64,000 bases of DNA from Burkholderiales bacterium (GCA_017880775.1 JADGRQ010000002.1:124001-188000); one strand, 5' to 3'. Shown: positions 38,856-50,800, counted from the first letter of the stretch. The notes: generated from the letters alone by a model not told the origin. Numbers and translations are program-made.

Positions 38856-40563
38856 TCGCGCCTCCGTCCGGTTCGCTTCGCGCCAGGTTTTCCTCGGCCA
38901 GTCTCCGGTAATCGATCTTGCCGACCAGCGTTCGCGGCAATTCGGCGCGGAATTCCACCTCGCGCGGGCAGGACCACTTGATCAGCCGCTGCTGGCAGAA
39001 CTCGATCAGCGCTCTGGCCGTGGCGTCGCTGGCCCGCGCGGCGTCCTTCAGCACGATGAACGCCTTCACGCGTTCGACCTGGGCGGGATCGGGCACGCCC
39101 GCCACGCACACTTCCGCGACCAGCGGGTGCTGGTAGAGCACGCCCTCGACCTGCGCCGGGTACACGTTGAAGCCCGAGGACTTGATCATGCGCTTCAGGC
39201 GCAGGCTGAAATAGAAAAATCCGTCCGCATCCATTTTTCCGATGTCCCCGGTATGCAGCCAGGTGCGCCCGTCGGCGTGCACGCGCAGCGCTTCGGCGGT
39301 GGCCGCGGGATCGTCGAGATAGCCCGCCATCACGGCGGGACCCGAGATGCAGATCTCGCCTTCTTCGCCCGGCGCAAGCGCTTCACCGGTATCCGGCCGG
39401 CAGATCGCGGCCAGCATGTCGGGGAAGGGAATGCCAATGCTGCCCTCGCGATATTCGTCCACCGGCATGGCCATGATCGCCGTCACGGCTTCGGTCAGGC
39501 CGTAGCCCTCGAGCAGACGCACGCGGCCGCCGCGCTCGGCGACGAGCTTCTCGAAGCGCTCCTTCACCGGCCGCGGCAGCGTATCGGCGCCGGAGAACGT
39601 GGCGCGCAGGCACGACAGGTCCGCGCCCGCGAGCGAAGGGTCGCGCGCGAGCGCATCGAACAGTGTCGGAACTCCCACTAGCAGGTTCGGGCGCTTCCTG
39701 CGCAGCAGACCGGCCACCGCCTCGGCGCTGAACATCGGGACCAGGATCGACTTGCCGCCGCCCATGAACACCGCGTTCACGCACACGCCGAGGCCGAAGC
39801 CGTGGAAGATCGGCAGGATGGCGAGGATCGAGTCGCCTTCGTGCATGCGCGCCCACGCCGCGGCCTGCATGCCTTCGGCTATGAAGTTGCGGTTGGTCAG
39901 CACGATGCCCTTGGGCAAGCCCGTGGTGCCGCCGGAAAACAGGATCGCCGCCGGATCGTTGGTGCCGGTGTTTGCGCGCTGCGCCGCCGGATGGGCGCCG
40001 GCGAGCAATCCGCGCCACCAGCGCACGCGCGGATCGGCGGGCACCGGCGCGATCTTGCGACCCTTGGTGAGCCAGAAGCCGAATTTCCTGAGCCGCGAAA
40101 GATAATCCGGAATGCGCGCGAGGATCAGCGTTTCGAGCGCGGTCTTCGACCGGATCGAGGCGAAGCGGCCGTAGAAGGCGTCGAGGGTGAGCGCGATGCG
40201 CGCGCCGCTGGCGTTCAGATAGTGCTCGATCTCCGGTCCGGTCGAGAGCGGATGGATCATCGCCGGCACCGCGCCGAGCTTGTTCGCCGCGTAGAACGCG
40301 ATCACGCCCTGCGGTGAGGTCGGCATCGAGATCAGCATGCGCTCGCCGGGCTCGAGCCCGAGCGCGGCGAGCGCGTTCGCGCAGGCATCGATCGCGGCGA
40401 CGAGTTCGCGATAGGTCGCCGTGGTATCGAGAAAATCCCACGCGATGGCTTCCGGCACGCGCTGCGCGGTGCGCACCAGCGCCTCGTACAGCGTGACTTG
40501 CGGGTAATCGAGCGTCGCAGGAACGTCGCGGTAGAAGCGCAGCCAGGGTCGGGCGTCGGGCAT
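38842..40563 (-). CDS. Acyl-CoA synthetase (AMP-forming)
   Basis: ANL-family ligase, 573 aa, activating a carboxylic acid to acyl-CoA through an acyl-[23 protein letters not shown] is the ATP loop; [10 protein letters not shown] and [18 protein letters not shown] follow; [16 protein letters not shown] and the Lys in [10 protein letters not shown] (late) complete the C-terminal domain. A medium or long chain fatty acid is likely, but the acyl group is not readable. Overlap with the ThDP gene suggests the two act on the same acyl-CoA. Confidence 0.88.
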   Translation of the reverse strand: MPDARPWLRFYRDVPATLDYPQVTLYEALVRTAQRVPEAIAWDFLDTTATYRELVAAIDACANALAALGLEPGERMLISMPTSPQGVIAFYAANKLGAVPAMIHPLSTGPEIEHYLNASGARIALTLDAFYGRFASIRSKTALETLILARIPDYLSRLRKFGFWLTKGRKIAPVPADPRVRWWRGLLAGAHPAAQRANTGTNDPAAILFSGGTTGLPKGIVLTNRNFIAEGMQAAAWARMHEGDSILAILPIFHGFGLGVCVNAVFMGGGKSILVPMFSAEAVAGLLRRKRPNLLVGVPTLFDALARDPSLAGADLSCLRATFSGADTLPRPVKERFEKLVAERGGRVRLLEGYGLTEAVTAIMAMPVDEYREGSIGIPFPDMLAAICRPDTGEALAPGEEGEICISGPAVMAGYLDDPAATAEALRVHADGRTWLHTGDIGKMDADGFFYFSLRLKRMIKSSGFNVYPAQVEGVLYQHPLVAEVCVAGVPDPAQVERVKAFIVLKDAARASDATARALIEFCQQRLIKWSCPREVEFRAELPRTLVGKIDYRRLAEENLARSEPDGGANARR

Positions 40564-40662
40564 CGGCGTTCGGGATTCTCAGTGCGGCAATTTAGCAGCC
40601 CGCGCCGACCTCCCGCAAGTGCGTTTCGGCGGTTTTCGCCTGGAATGGTTTACTCTCGCGCA

Positions 40663-41301
40663 ATGCGTTTCGACGCCATCGCCTGGAACCGGCTGCGCTA
40701 CTCGCTGTACGCGCCGTTCTACGATCTGGTCGTCGCGCGCGCTCCGATGCTCCTTGGTGGCAGGAGGCGTGCCATCGGGTTCGTCGCGCTCAAACCCGGC
40801 GAGCGGGTGCTGATCGTCGCTGCGGGCACCGGAATCGACCTCGAGTTTCTTCCCGAGGGCGTCGAGATCGTCGCCATCGACATCACGCCTGCGATGCTCG
40901 AACGGCTGCGCGCGCGCGCGCGCCGCCTGGGACGCACGGTGCGCGCCGAAGTGATGGACGCCGCGCATCTCGCTTTCCCCGACGCGAGTTTCGATTGCGT
41001 GTTGCTGCACCTCGCGCTTGCCGTTGTGCCCGATCCGGTCGCGGCAATGCTCGAAGCGGCGCGCGTGCTGCGCCCCGGCGGCCGCATTTCGATTTTCGAC
41101 AAATTCCTCGCCGATGGCGCTGAACCGTCGGTTGCGCGCAGGGCGGCGAATGTAGTGACCGGGCTGATCGCCACCGAAATCAACCGGCAGCTCGGACCGC
41201 TCGCCGCCGCTGCAGGACTCGAGTTGCGCGAGCGCGAGCCGGCCGGATTCGGCGGCCTGTTCGTCGCCGCGCGTGCGGAAAAACGCCAAAATCCGCTATA
41301 A
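40663..41301 (+). CDS. SAM-dependent methyltransferase
   Basis: Class I methyltransferase (type 11), 212 aa. VLIVAAGTGIDLEFLPEGVE is the SAM motif and the acidic end of strand 2 is in EIVAIDITPAM. LLHLALAVVPDP and ARVLRPGGRISIFDKF are later conserved parts. The opening RYSLYAPFYDLVV resembles phospholipid and small-molecule methylases. TTTACT at 40649-40654 may be a -10 eight bases before ATG 40663. Its stop overlaps the ribF -10 box. Confidence 0.85.
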   Translation: MRFDAIAWNRLRYSLYAPFYDLVVARAPMLLGGRRRAIGFVALKPGERVLIVAAGTGIDLEFLPEGVEIVAIDITPAMLERLRARARRLGRTVRAEVMDAAHLAFPDASFDCVLLHLALAVVPDPVAAMLEAARVLRPGGRISIFDKFLADGAEPSVARRAANVVTGLIATEINRQLGPLAAAAGLELREREPAGFGGLFVAARAEKRQNPL

Positions 41302-41302
41302 T
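41297..41302 (+). promoter_or_regulatory. -10 box of ribF
   Basis: A perfect TATAAT at 41297-41302, overlapping the stop codon of the methyltransferase. It lies 23 bases before the ribF ATG. The -35 at 41274-41279 is poor. The likely transcript is ribF-ileS-lspA-HD gene-ispH. Confidence 0.6.
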
Positions 41303-41325
41303 TCAAACTTTTAACTGCGCCCCTT

Positions 41326-42300
41326 ATGCGGATCACGCACGGGTCCCTGGCCGCATCAGGCGGCGCCGCGCGCTCGGCGCTCACCATCGGCAACTTCGAC
41401 GGAGTGCATCGCGGCCACCAGGCGATGCTCGCGCGCGTTAAGCAGGCCGCGCTTGAGCGCGGCCTGCCGGCCTGCGTGCTGACGTTCGAGCCGCATCCGC
41501 GCGAGTTCTTCACGCCGGCCGAGGCGCCCGCGCGCCTGACGCCGATGCACATCAAGCTCGAGCTGCTCGAGGCGGCAGGAATCGATCACGCGCATGTGGC
41601 GAGGTTTAATGCGCAGTTCGCTTTGCTCAGCCCGGAGCGGTTCGTCGAAGAAGTTCTGGTGAACGGCCTGGGTTGCGCCTGGCTCCTCGCGGGACGCGAC
41701 TTCCGCTACGGCGCGAAGCGCGCGGGCGATTTCGCGGCGCTCGAGTCCGCCGCCGCGCGTCACGGCTTTACGCTCGAACCGATGCCGGAGGTGACGCTCG
41801 CCGGCGAGCGGATTTCCAGTTCTGCGGTGCGTGCCGCGCTGGCCGCGGGCGAGGTGGAGCGCGCCGCTTCGCTGCTGGGCCGGCCGTTCGCAATCAGCGG
41901 GCATGTCGCGCACGGCGACAAGCTTGGCCGCGAACTGGGATTCGCGACCGCGAATATCCCTCTCGAACCCGGGCGCGTGCCGGTGCACGGAATCTTCGTG
42001 GTGGAAGCCGTGGGGGTGGAGGAGGGCGCGCAAGGCACGAAGCCCTGGCCGGGCGTGGCGAGCGTCGGTGCGCGCCCCACGGTCAAGGCCAATGGCGCGA
42101 CGGTGCTGGAAGTGCACCTGTTCGACTTTGCCGGGGAGCTGTACGGCCAGCGACTGGAAGTGGGCTTCCTCGCCAAGCTGCGCGAGGAAGAGAAATACCC
42201 GGGCCTGGACGCGCTACGCGCGGCGATCGCGCGCGACGTCGCCCGGGCAAGGGAATTTTTTGCGAAACGAGCACATGGCCGATTACAAGAAAACGCTTAA
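41326..42300 (+). CDS. ribF: Bifunctional riboflavin kinase / FAD synthetase
   Basis: Makes FMN then FAD. 324 aa. The N-terminal nucleotidyltransferase domain has [25 protein letters not shown] and [14 protein letters not shown], then ISSSAVR. The C-terminal flavokinase domain has [20 protein letters not shown] and [11 protein letters not shown]. It overlaps ileS by 26 bases. ribF-ileS-lspA is the standard proteobacterial order. Confidence 0.96.
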   Translation: MRITHGSLAASGGAARSALTIGNFDGVHRGHQAMLARVKQAALERGLPACVLTFEPHPREFFTPAEAPARLTPMHIKLELLEAAGIDHAHVARFNAQFALLSPERFVEEVLVNGLGCAWLLAGRDFRYGAKRAGDFAALESAAARHGFTLEPMPEVTLAGERISSSAVRAALAAGEVERAASLLGRPFAISGHVAHGDKLGRELGFATANIPLEPGRVPVHGIFVVEAVGVEEGAQGTKPWPGVASVGARPTVKANGATVLEVHLFDFAGELYGQRLEVGFLAKLREEEKYPGLDALRAAIARDVARAREFFAKRAHGRLQENA

Positions 42301-45106
42301 CCTGCCCGATACGGCCTTTCCGATGAAGGGCGACCTTGCGAAGCGCGAGCCGCAATGGGTGCAGGCGTGGCAGGACAAGGACGTCTACGGGAAGATCCGG
42401 GAGGCAGCCAAGGGCCGGCCGCGCTTCGTGCTGCATGACGGGCCGCCGTATGCCAACGGAGACCTGCACCTCGGCCACGCGCTCAACAAGATCCTGAAGG
42501 ACATCATCGTCAAGTCGAAGACGCTGGCCGGGTTCGACGCGCCCTATGTTCCCGGCTGGGACTGCCACGGCATGCCGATCGAGGCGCAAATCGAGAAGCA
42601 GCACGGCAAGAACCTCTCCACCGAGCAAACGCTGCGCCTGTGCCGCGCCTATGCCGCCGAGCAGATCGAGCGGCAGAAGAAGGATTTCCGGCGCTTGGGC
42701 GTGCTCGGCGACTGGGATCGGCCCTACACGACGATGGCCTACCGCAACGAGGCCGACGAAATCCGCGTGCTCGGCCGTTTGTTGGAAAAGGGCTATCTGT
42801 ACCGCGGATTGAAGCCGGTCAACTGGTGCTTCGACTGCGGCTCGGCGCTCGCCGAAGCCGAGGTCGAGTACGAGGACCGCAAGGACCCGGCGGTCGACGT
42901 CGGGTTCGCGTTCGCCGAGCCGGAGAAGATTGCCCGCGCCTTTGGCCTTGCAAGGCTGCCGGAGAAACCCGGCTTCGCGGTGATCTGGACCACCACGCCC
43001 TGGACGATTCCGGGCAACCAGGCATTGAACGCGCATCCAGAATTCGACTACGAACTGGTCGATACCGAGCGCGGGTTGCTGATCCTCGCTGCAGAACTCA
43101 AGGACCCCTGCCTCCAGCGCTACAAGCTTACCGGCACGGCGATCGCGCGCGCAAAAGGAAAGATGCTCGAAGGAATTTCCTTCCGCCACCCGTTCTACGA
43201 TCGCCTGGCGCCGCTCTATCTCGGCGACTACGTGACGCTCGACGCCGGCACCGGGATCGTGCACTCGGCGCCGGCCTACGGGGTGGAGGACTTCGTTTCC
43301 TGTCGCGGCTATGGCATGAAGGACGACGACATCCTCACGCCGGTGATGGGCGATGGAAAGTATGTCTCAACGCTGCCGCTGTTCGGCGGAATGATGATTT
43401 GGGACGCAAACTGGAAGATTGTGAAGGCGCTGGAGGAGCGTGGAGCGCTGTTCGCGCTGGAGAAGAACCACACGCATAGCTACATGCACTGCTGGCGCCA
43501 CAAGACGCCGGTAATCCTGCGCGCGACCACGCAATGGTTCGCGGGCATGGACCAGGTGCCCGGTTTCAACGGCGCGAAACCGAACGAGACCTTGCGCGCG
43601 ACCGCATTGCGCGGCATCGGGGCGACGCAGTTCTTTCCCGCCTGGGGCCAGGCGAGGTTGCACGGCATGATCGCCAACCGCCCGGACTGGACGCTGTCGC
43701 GCCAGCGCCAATGGGGCGTGCCGATGCCGTTCTTCCTGCATCGGGAGACCGGCGCGTTGCATCCGCGCACACCCGAACTGCTCGAGCAGGTCGCCCGCCG
43801 CGTCGAAGAGGGCGGCATCGAGGCGTGGCAGACGGTCGACTCCGGTGAGCTGATCGGCGCGGACGCCGCGCACTACGTGAAGAGCCGCGACACGCTCGAT
43901 GTCTGGTTCGACTCCGGCTCCACTCACCAGACGGTGATGGGCGGACCTGCCGGCCGCAGGCTTGGCCTGGGCTCTCACCGACAGGACACCGGGTTTCCCG
44001 CCGACCTGTACCTGGAAGGCTCGGACCAGCACCGCGGCTGGTTCCATTCCTCGCTGCTCGTGTCGTGCATGATGAATGGCGTGCCGCCGTACAAGGGGCT
44101 GCTGACGCACGGCTTCTTCGTCGACGGTGAAGGCCGCAAGATGTCAAAATCCAAGGGCAACATGATCGCGCCGCAGGAGATCGCCGGCACCCTCGGTGCG
44201 GAAACGCTGCGGCTGTGGGTGGCGAGCACCGACTACTCGGGCGAGCTGTCGATCTCGGGGGAGATTCTCAAGCGCGTGGTCGAGAGCTACCGCCGCATCC
44301 GCAACACGCTGCGCTTCCTGCTCGCGAACACCCTCGATTTCGATTTCGCGCAGCATGCGGTCGCCTCCGGCCAGATGCTCGAGATCGATCGCTATGCGCT
44401 GGCCCTCAACCGCGGGCTGTGGGCCGAAGTGACCGGCGCGTACGCGGTGTACGAGTTCCACCGCGTGGTGCAGCGCCTGCAGACCTGGTGCTCGGAGGAC
44501 CTCGGGGGCTTTTACCTCGACATCCTGAAGGACCGGTTGTATACGGCGGCGCCCGGCTCGCGCGCGCGGCGCTCCGCGCAGACTGCCCTGCATCACATCG
44601 CCCGCACGCTGCTGCATCTGATGGCGCCGGTGCTCAGCTTCACCGCCGAGGAGGCCTGGAGCATCGTCAGTCCGTCGGACGCGAGCATTTTCGAGCACGA
44701 CTGGTTACGCGTGGCGCCCGCCGACGCGGCGGATGAAGCGCAGATGTCCAAGTGGCGCCGGCTGCGCGAAATCCGGGGCGAGGTGGCGAGGGTGCTCGAA
44801 TCGCTGCGCGCAAGTCGCGCGATCGGCTCTTCGCTGCAGGCCGAGATCGTGATCACGGCGCCGGCGTCGGATCGTGCGCTGCTCGCCAGCCTCGGCGAGG
44901 ACCTGCGCTTCGTCATGATCACGTCGGCCGTGACGCTGGAACGCGGCGAGGCGCTTGCAGTCAGCGCTACGCCCAGCGCGCACGCGAAGTGCGAGCGCTG
45001 CTGGCACTACCGCGCCGAAGTCGGCGCGTGCGCCGAGCACCCGGCGCTTTGCGCTCGCTGCATCTCCACCCTCTTCGGCAGCGGCGAGGCGCGCAGCCAT
45101 GCGTGA
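42275..45106 (+). CDS. ileS: Isoleucyl-tRNA synthetase
   Basis: Class I synthetase, 943 aa. [20 protein letters not shown] contains the HIGH motif as HLGH; the CP1 editing domain (TTPWTIPGN) follows; KMSKS is in [13 protein letters not shown]. The C-terminus has the zinc finger [12 protein letters not shown] ... CARC near residues 905-935, the bacterial-type ending. ATG 42275 is inside ribF. No T-box leader is present, as expected in a Gram-negative. Confidence 0.97.
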   Translation: MADYKKTLNLPDTAFPMKGDLAKREPQWVQAWQDKDVYGKIREAAKGRPRFVLHDGPPYANGDLHLGHALNKILKDIIVKSKTLAGFDAPYVPGWDCHGMPIEAQIEKQHGKNLSTEQTLRLCRAYAAEQIERQKKDFRRLGVLGDWDRPYTTMAYRNEADEIRVLGRLLEKGYLYRGLKPVNWCFDCGSALAEAEVEYEDRKDPAVDVGFAFAEPEKIARAFGLARLPEKPGFAVIWTTTPWTIPGNQALNAHPEFDYELVDTERGLLILAAELKDPCLQRYKLTGTAIARAKGKMLEGISFRHPFYDRLAPLYLGDYVTLDAGTGIVHSAPAYGVEDFVSCRGYGMKDDDILTPVMGDGKYVSTLPLFGGMMIWDANWKIVKALEERGALFALEKNHTHSYMHCWRHKTPVILRATTQWFAGMDQVPGFNGAKPNETLRATALRGIGATQFFPAWGQARLHGMIANRPDWTLSRQRQWGVPMPFFLHRETGALHPRTPELLEQVARRVEEGGIEAWQTVDSGELIGADAAHYVKSRDTLDVWFDSGSTHQTVMGGPAGRRLGLGSHRQDTGFPADLYLEGSDQHRGWFHSSLLVSCMMNGVPPYKGLLTHGFFVDGEGRKMSKSKGNMIAPQEIAGTLGAETLRLWVASTDYSGELSISGEILKRVVESYRRIRNTLRFLLANTLDFDFAQHAVASGQMLEIDRYALALNRGLWAEVTGAYAVYEFHRVVQRLQTWCSEDLGGFYLDILKDRLYTAAPGSRARRSAQTALHHIARTLLHLMAPVLSFTAEEAWSIVSPSDASIFEHDWLRVAPADAADEAQMSKWRRLREIRGEVARVLESLRASRAIGSSLQAEIVITAPASDRALLASLGEDLRFVMITSAVTLERGEALAVSATPSAHAKCERCWHYRAEVGACAEHPALCARCISTLFGSGEARSHA

Positions 45107-45590
45107 ATCCCGCGCCCGCCTCGTCATCCGATGGTTTGCGGCTGCGGCCGCCGTGGTCGCGCTCGACCAGGCGAGCAAGGCGCTGGTGCTCGGCTATCTG
45201 CAGCATGGCGAAGCGCGCGCGGTGGCGCAGTTTTTCAACCTGGTGCTGGTGACCAACAAGGGCGCGGCGTTCAGCCTGTTCGCCTCGGCCTCCGGGTGGC
45301 AAGCGCCGTTCTTCATCGCGGTCGCGCTGATCGCGGTCGGCGTGGTCGGGTGGATGATCGTGCGCGATCCCGGCAAGCGCGTGTTGTGCGCCGGGCTTGC
45401 GCTGATCCTCGGCGGCGCGCTTGGTAACCTGTGGGACCGCCTCGCCCTCGGACACGTCGTCGATTTCCTCGACTTCCATGTGTACGGCAGGCACTGGCCG
45501 GCGTTCAATGTCGCGGACTCTGCGATCACCGTGGGTGCGGCGATCCTGATCCTCGAGAGTTTCATGCACCGCGATGCAACGCGCGGCTGA
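45099..45590 (+). CDS. lspA: Lipoprotein signal peptidase (signal peptidase II)
   Basis: Inner-membrane aspartic protease that cleaves prolipoproteins after lipid attachment. 163 aa, four membrane helices. [39 protein letters not shown] and [11 protein letters not shown] hold the conserved residues, with catalytic Asps in the last two. Overlaps ileS by 8 bases and the HD gene by 17. Ggt at 6.4 kb is one candidate substrate. Confidence 0.96.
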   Translation: MRESRARLVIRWFAAAAAVVALDQASKALVLGYLQHGEARAVAQFFNLVLVTNKGAAFSLFASASGWQAPFFIAVALIAVGVVGWMIVRDPGKRVLCAGLALILGGALGNLWDRLALGHVVDFLDFHVYGRHWPAFNVADSAITVGAAILILESFMHRDATRG

Positions 45591-46134
45591 AGCGCAATTC
45601 GGGCACGCCGAACTGGCGTTGCTGCTGAAAGCGCTCGCCTTCGCCGCCGCGAAGCACCGCGACCAGCGCCGCAAGGATGCCGGCGCCTCGCCCTACATCA
45701 ACCATCCGATTGCGCTTGCCGACGTGCTGGTGAACGAGGGACGGGTGCACGAGGTGACCGTGCTCGCCGCGGCGCTGCTGCACGACACGCTCGAGGACAC
45801 CGAAACCAACCCCGCCGAGATCGAGGCCGGCTTCGGCGCGGCGATCCTCAGAGTGGTGCAGGAAGTAAGCGACGACAAGAGCCTCGACAAGGCCGAACGC
45901 AAGCGCCTGCAGATCGAGCATGCGGCGGAGCTCAGCCGCGAGGCCAAGCTGGTGAAACTGGCCGACAAGATCTGCAACCTGCGCGACGTGGCGGAAAGTC
46001 CCCCCGCGAACTGGAGCCTCGAGCGAAAGCGCGAGTATTACGACTGGGCGAAGCAGGTGATCGATGCGTTGCGCGGGGTGCATCGCGAACTGGAGGCCGT
46101 ATTCGACCGCGCCTACGCGAATCGGCCGGCATGA
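45574..46134 (+). CDS. Stand-alone HD hydrolase, MESH1/SpoT-hydrolase-like
   Basis: 186-aa HD-domain protein resembling the hydrolase half of RelA/SpoT and metazoan MESH1. The metal ligands are likely His44 (YINHPIALA), His70-Asp71 (AALLHDTLEDTETN) and the Asp in KLVKLADKICNLRDV. No synthetase or ACT/TGS domain, so it should degrade (p)ppGpp or, like MESH1, NADPH. It overlaps lspA by 17 bases. The substrate is inferred from the fold. Confidence 0.85.
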   Translation: MQRAAEAQFGHAELALLLKALAFAAAKHRDQRRKDAGASPYINHPIALADVLVNEGRVHEVTVLAAALLHDTLEDTETNPAEIEAGFGAAILRVVQEVSDDKSLDKAERKRLQIEHAAELSREAKLVKLADKICNLRDVAESPPANWSLERKREYYDWAKQVIDALRGVHRELEAVFDRAYANRPA

Positions 46135-46193
46135 GAGCCGTGACCGGTGTCGACAGCCTTCTCGCGGTGCTGTGAATGGGGGACAATGACGGC

Positions 46194-47174
46194 ATGGATG
46201 TGCTGCTGGCCAATCCGCGCGGCTTCTGCGCCGGCGTCGAGCGCGCGATCGAGATCGTCGAGCGGGCGCTGACGCAACTGGGCGCGCCGATATATGTGCG
46301 CCACGAGATCGTGCACAACAAATTCGTGGTCGACGATCTGCGCCGAAAGGGCGCCGTATTCGTCGATGAGCTCGACCAGGTGCCCACGGGCAGCACGGTG
46401 ATCTTCAGCGCCCACGGCGTGTCGCAGCAGGTTCGCCGGGATGCCGAAGCGCGCGGGTTGAAGGTGTTCGACGCCACCTGCCCGCTGGTCACCAAGGTGC
46501 ACGTCGAGGTCGCCAAGATGCTCGAGGCGGGCTACGAGGTCGTGATGATCGGCCACCGCGGCCACCCGGAGTCCGAGGGCACCATGGGGCAGGCGCGTTC
46601 CGGCATGCACCTGATCGAGACGGCAGGCGACGTCGCGAAGCTCGTGCTCAAGGATCCCGGGCGCGTCGCCTATGTCACGCAGACCACGCTCTCGGTGGAC
46701 GATGCGCACGCGATCGTGGCCGCCCTCAAGGCGCGCTTCCCGGCGGTGCGCGGGCCGAAACGCGACGACATCTGCTACGCGACGCAGAACCGGCAGGACG
46801 CGGTGAAATTCATGGCGCCGCTTTGCGACGTGGTGATCGTGGTCGGCTCGCCCAACAGCTCGAATTCGAACCGGCTGCGGGAAGTGGCGCAGAACATGGG
46901 CGCGGCGGCGTACATGGTTGAAAGCGCGGAGCAGCTCAAGCCCGGGTGGATCGCCGGCAAGCGCCGGGTCGGAGTCACGGCCGGCGCCTCCGCGCCCGAG
47001 GTGTTGGTGAATCAGCTGATCGAGCGGCTGAAGCAGATGGGCGCCGGCAACGTGCAGCAGCTCGATGGCATCACCGAGAGTGTCGTGTTCACGCTGCCGC
47101 GCGAGCTTGCCGCCGGCCGTAAGAAGCGCGCCGACCCGCTCCGCGAGCGCGGATCGCTCACGCCGTTGAAGTGA
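46194..47174 (+). CDS. ispH: 4-hydroxy-3-methylbut-2-enyl diphosphate reductase
   Basis: Last MEP-pathway enzyme, making IPP and DMAPP with a [4Fe-4S] cluster. 326 aa from ATG 46194 (an ATG at 46176 would add 6 residues). Cluster Cys residues are in [22 protein letters not shown] and [19 protein letters not shown] (46182-46187) is a possible -10 six bases before ATG 46194; GGGGGA around 46178-46182 is a Shine-Dalgarno candidate. It ends one base from the convergent TonB-like gene. Confidence 0.96.
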   Translation: MDVLLANPRGFCAGVERAIEIVERALTQLGAPIYVRHEIVHNKFVVDDLRRKGAVFVDELDQVPTGSTVIFSAHGVSQQVRRDAEARGLKVFDATCPLVTKVHVEVAKMLEAGYEVVMIGHRGHPESEGTMGQARSGMHLIETAGDVAKLVLKDPGRVAYVTQTTLSVDDAHAIVAALKARFPAVRGPKRDDICYATQNRQDAVKFMAPLCDVVIVVGSPNSSNSNRLREVAQNMGAAAYMVESAEQLKPGWIAGKRRVGVTAGASAPEVLVNQLIERLKQMGAGNVQQLDGITESVVFTLPRELAAGRKKRADPLRERGSLTPLK

Positions 47175-47175
47175 A

Positions 47176-47877
47176 TCATCCGGGCGGGGAACGCGGCGGC
47201 GCCGACGGGGGTGCCGGCGCGCCGAACAGCACTTCGATCGTCATCAGGCACCTCACCGGCGCGCCGTTCTTGATCCCGGGCGTGAAGCGCGCTGCGGCGA
47301 ACGCATCCAGCGCGGATTGCTCGAACGCGCCGGGCGGCTCAGCCTCGACGATCGCCATCTGCTCGACTTCACCCTGCTCGCCGATGTACAGGCGCAGCAC
47401 GACGCGGCCGTTCGGCGCCGCCGCACCGCGCGGGAATGCGGGCTCGACGTGGATTTTGATCAGCGGCCGCTGGTCGAGCTGGTTGACGGGGTAGTACATC
47501 GGCGCCGCCAGCACGCCGGCGCTTGGCAACTCGGCGCGGCCTTGCTCCGCCAGCGGCTGAAACGAACGGGGATCGTCACCCACGCGACCGGTCGCGGCGA
47601 CCGCGGCGGGCGGTTGGTCGGGCGAGCGCGCAGCGTCGGGCGCCTCCGATGTCTGGGGCGGTGCCGGCGGCGGCAACAGCGCTTCGGGCTGTAGCGAAGC
47701 AATGCCGGGCGCCGCGGCGCGCAGCGTCGCACGCAACTGACCGGTCCCGGCGTGGCTGAGCGACCAATTGCCGGCTTGCCAGCCGCGCGGAAACTGCGTC
47801 AGGGCTTCCAGCGCGACCGCGTGCAGCGCGAGCGATGCGACAACGGCCCCCGCGAGCTCGCCGCGAAGATGCGCCAC
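47176..47877 (-). CDS. TonB-like C-terminal domain protein
   Basis: 233 aa from GTG 47877, with AGCGAGGG upstream. One N-terminal membrane helix (GELAGAVVASLALHAVALEA), a long Pro/Ala-rich periplasmic linker (about residues 60-110), then a TonB-type C-terminal domain with VVLRLYIGEQGEVEQMAIVE and FAAARFTPGIKNG. It starts 12 bases after pilY1. True TonB proteins work with ExbBD for receptor energising; here it may instead serve the pilus machinery or the outer membrane. The function is inferred. Confidence 0.8.
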   Translation of the reverse strand: MAHLRGELAGAVVASLALHAVALEALTQFPRGWQAGNWSLSHAGTGQLRATLRAAAPGIASLQPEALLPPPAPPQTSEAPDAARSPDQPPAAVAATGRVGDDPRSFQPLAEQGRAELPSAGVLAAPMYYPVNQLDQRPLIKIHVEPAFPRGAAAPNGRVVLRLYIGEQGEVEQMAIVEAEPPGAFEQSALDAFAAARFTPGIKNGAPVRCLMTIEVLFGAPAPPSAPPRSPPG

Positions 47878-47889
47878 CAGCCCTCGCTC

Positions 47890-50800
47890 TTACTGGTCGA
47901 CGAACAACTCGCGCCAGGAAACGCGCTTGCCGACGAAGCTGGCCGCCGGCACCGGCGTATCCTCGGAGCGCCGGGTCTCGTCGGCCAGCGTGCCGATCGT
48001 CTTGACCGCGCCTCCGGGCAGCATGACGACGTTGATGCCAACGATGATCGAGCTTGCGATCTTGGTGCTCGCCAGATTGTTCGCCGAACCCTGGACGAAG
48101 GCGCCGTTGGTCACATCGAGGAAGTTGATGTACGAGTAACCGCCCGCGCTGCAGGTGTCCGAGGTGGGCACGTTGCTGGCGACGACCAGCGTGCCGAGCT
48201 GAAGGATCGGGTCGACGTTGACGCGCTCGCCGTTGTCGGGCAGGTCGATCAGCCAGCCGGAATTGATGGACAGATTCGGCGCGGCGGGAAGGTTCGGGTC
48301 GACGGGAAGGTTCGGGTTGGCGACCAGGGTCGGATCGTTACCCGCCACGGCGACCGTGCGGGAAGCGGAGGGATCCCCCGGGGTGCCGGTAGGAATGAAG
48401 GTCCTTTCCGGCACAGCCGTGGAGTCACGCACGTTCGGGATCACCGGCCCGGCACCGGTCACGCTCAAGTCGTCGCGCAGCGCGTAGATCGTCTGCTTCT
48501 GGAACGGCAGTGGAATGACGGAGGGGGGGATCGGGGGGGGCGGAACCTTGTCGCTCACCTCGAGGAACTTGCCGGTGCCGAATACGATGATGCGTTCGCC
48601 GTTCACGTCGGCCAGCTCGGGCTTGACCGTGATCGGCTGAACCGCGCCCGCAGCGTCCTTCGCCACCGCGACCTTGGTCACGCTGGGAGAGCCGCCGGCT
48701 GGGAAATCGAGCTTGAATCGCCACACGCTGCCTTCCAGATCGCCGCCGTAGATGGCAAGCACGGTGTTGTCGACTGCGCCGTTGGTGGTCCAGCCGTTGA
48801 TCTTGGACAAGCCGCTGGGCCCGCGCGTGGGCGGCACCGCGGCCGGATTCACCGTGGTCGAACCGACGCCCGTGGTCAGCCGGTGCAGGATGTTGCCGGT
48901 GACCGCATCGAGAATGTAGAGGTAACCCTTGCCATCGCCCCCACCCACTGTGTTGTTGTAGCCCGAGGTGACCATCACCACCCATTTCTGATCGTAGAAA
49001 CGCTTGGTGATCACCGCATTGCCGTAGCTCAAGCCCAGGTTGCAATCGCTCTTGTACGTTCCGGCGGGCGTCGGGACGCCGTTCGAATCAACGGCGATGC
49101 AGGGGCCGTGGGTCAGCTCCCACAACCCTCTGGGGGCGAGCGGGTTGGTGATGTCGAGCGCGTAGTAGCCGATGCCGCCGGAATTGAGGCCGCCCACCAG
49201 GATTGTGCGCCAGTCGGCCTGGCCCGCGCACGGCGTCGACACGCAGATATCGCCGACCTGCGGCGTGCCGTCCGTGAAGTAGCTGTGGCTGTAGGGGTCG
49301 CTCGCCAGTTGGTACAGCTTTGGCAGCACCAGCCCGGGAATGTAGGCCCAGCGCTCGACACCGTTGCCGGTGTTGTCGCCGGTGAAACTGTCGTCGGCGG
49401 TCGACGGGGTGGAAATGCCCGCGGTCTGGAAATAGGGGTTGTTGGTAAAGTCGGTCTCGAATGCGTGCAGCATGCCGTCGTTGGCTGCCGCGTATACCGT
49501 GCCGCGCCGTGGCAATAGCGGGTTCGCAAACTGCGCCGCCGCGCAGGCGCTGCCGGTTCCTTCGATGCAGGCCCTGAAGCCGAGGAAGCCGGCGTCGTTA
49601 TACGAGAACGGCGACCTTTTCACGTACGCGGGCTGCGCATTGACGATGTCGCCCATCAGGCTGTCGCGCGAGCGGTACAGGTCGGTGCCGAGCAGCCGCG
49701 ACGGCGTGGCGTTCTCGAACGAACGGTCGCCGCGCAGGTAATTGACCAGGCTCGCATTCGTCGCATTGGTCTGCTGGGCGGTGTCGAAAGCTTGCGGCAA
49801 CTGGCTCGCCGCAAACAGGTCCATCTCGCCGCCTGGACTCGGGGTGAGGCCGGTGCCGTCCGAGCAAGGCGCCCCGCTCGAGCCCGGCGGGCAGAAGTGC
49901 TTCAACCGGTTGCCGTTCTGGCCACCGCCCGCGACGGTGTCGGTCGGGTCGAACGTAAAGATCTGCCGGCTGGTGTACGGGTTGGCGTCGAGCAGCACGC
50001 CAGCCGACCAGAGGCTGACGGTCGAGACGGCGCCGGTGGAAAGGTCGATGGTGCGCGCCTTCAGGTCGCCGGTCCACGTCGCGGTGGTGAAACTCGCGGT
50101 GAAGGCGAAGTTGTCTCCCGCCACCGGCTGGAGGTTCGATGTCGCCGCCGCGGCGCCGGCGCCGAGGCGTGCCGCCAGCTGGTCGCGCATGTCTGCAAGG
50201 CTGGCCGCCAGGTCGGCGGGGTTTTTTATGCTGTAGAAAACCCCCCTGCCGTTGACGGCGGCGTGCCACAGGTCATCGAGCGCGCTCGGCTGGTCGGCCA
50301 CCGCCACCGGCCAATTCTTGACGCCTTGCTTGACATCGAAGAAATCGCCGCTCGTCGCCGACTCGTAGTCGGGCCGGAAGGTCAATTCGCCGTCGAGGCC
50401 GAGGCCGATCGTAAAGGTCACCATGTGCTGGTGGCTGGCGGTGTCCTTGCTCGTGGTCGGCACGTTGTTCGGCGACATGGCGCCGCTGGTGCGCAAGTCG
50501 GTCTTGTAGTAGTACAGCGCGACGTCGGCCAGAGTGTCGGAGGACGTCGGCGTTCCGCCGTCGAATACCCCCTGCGACTGCGTTGAATAGGGTGCCGCGT
50601 TCACGTTGTCAACGTTGCCGATCGGCGTCACGCCGTCTTCCCGGAACCCCGGGCCCAGATTCCAGTTGCCGTCGGTCGCCAGCAGCGCGAAGTTCGGCTG
50701 GCAGGACCGGGTGATCGGGTCGTCGTTCGCGGCGGTGAGGCCCGTGGTGAGCGGGTTGCCGAACTGGCCGGCATAAATCGCTCCTACGCGCGCCAGCGCC

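Noticed and set aside
47752-49518. 588-codon plus-strand open frame
   Set aside because: Antisense shadow of the pilY1 propeller region caused by high GC.
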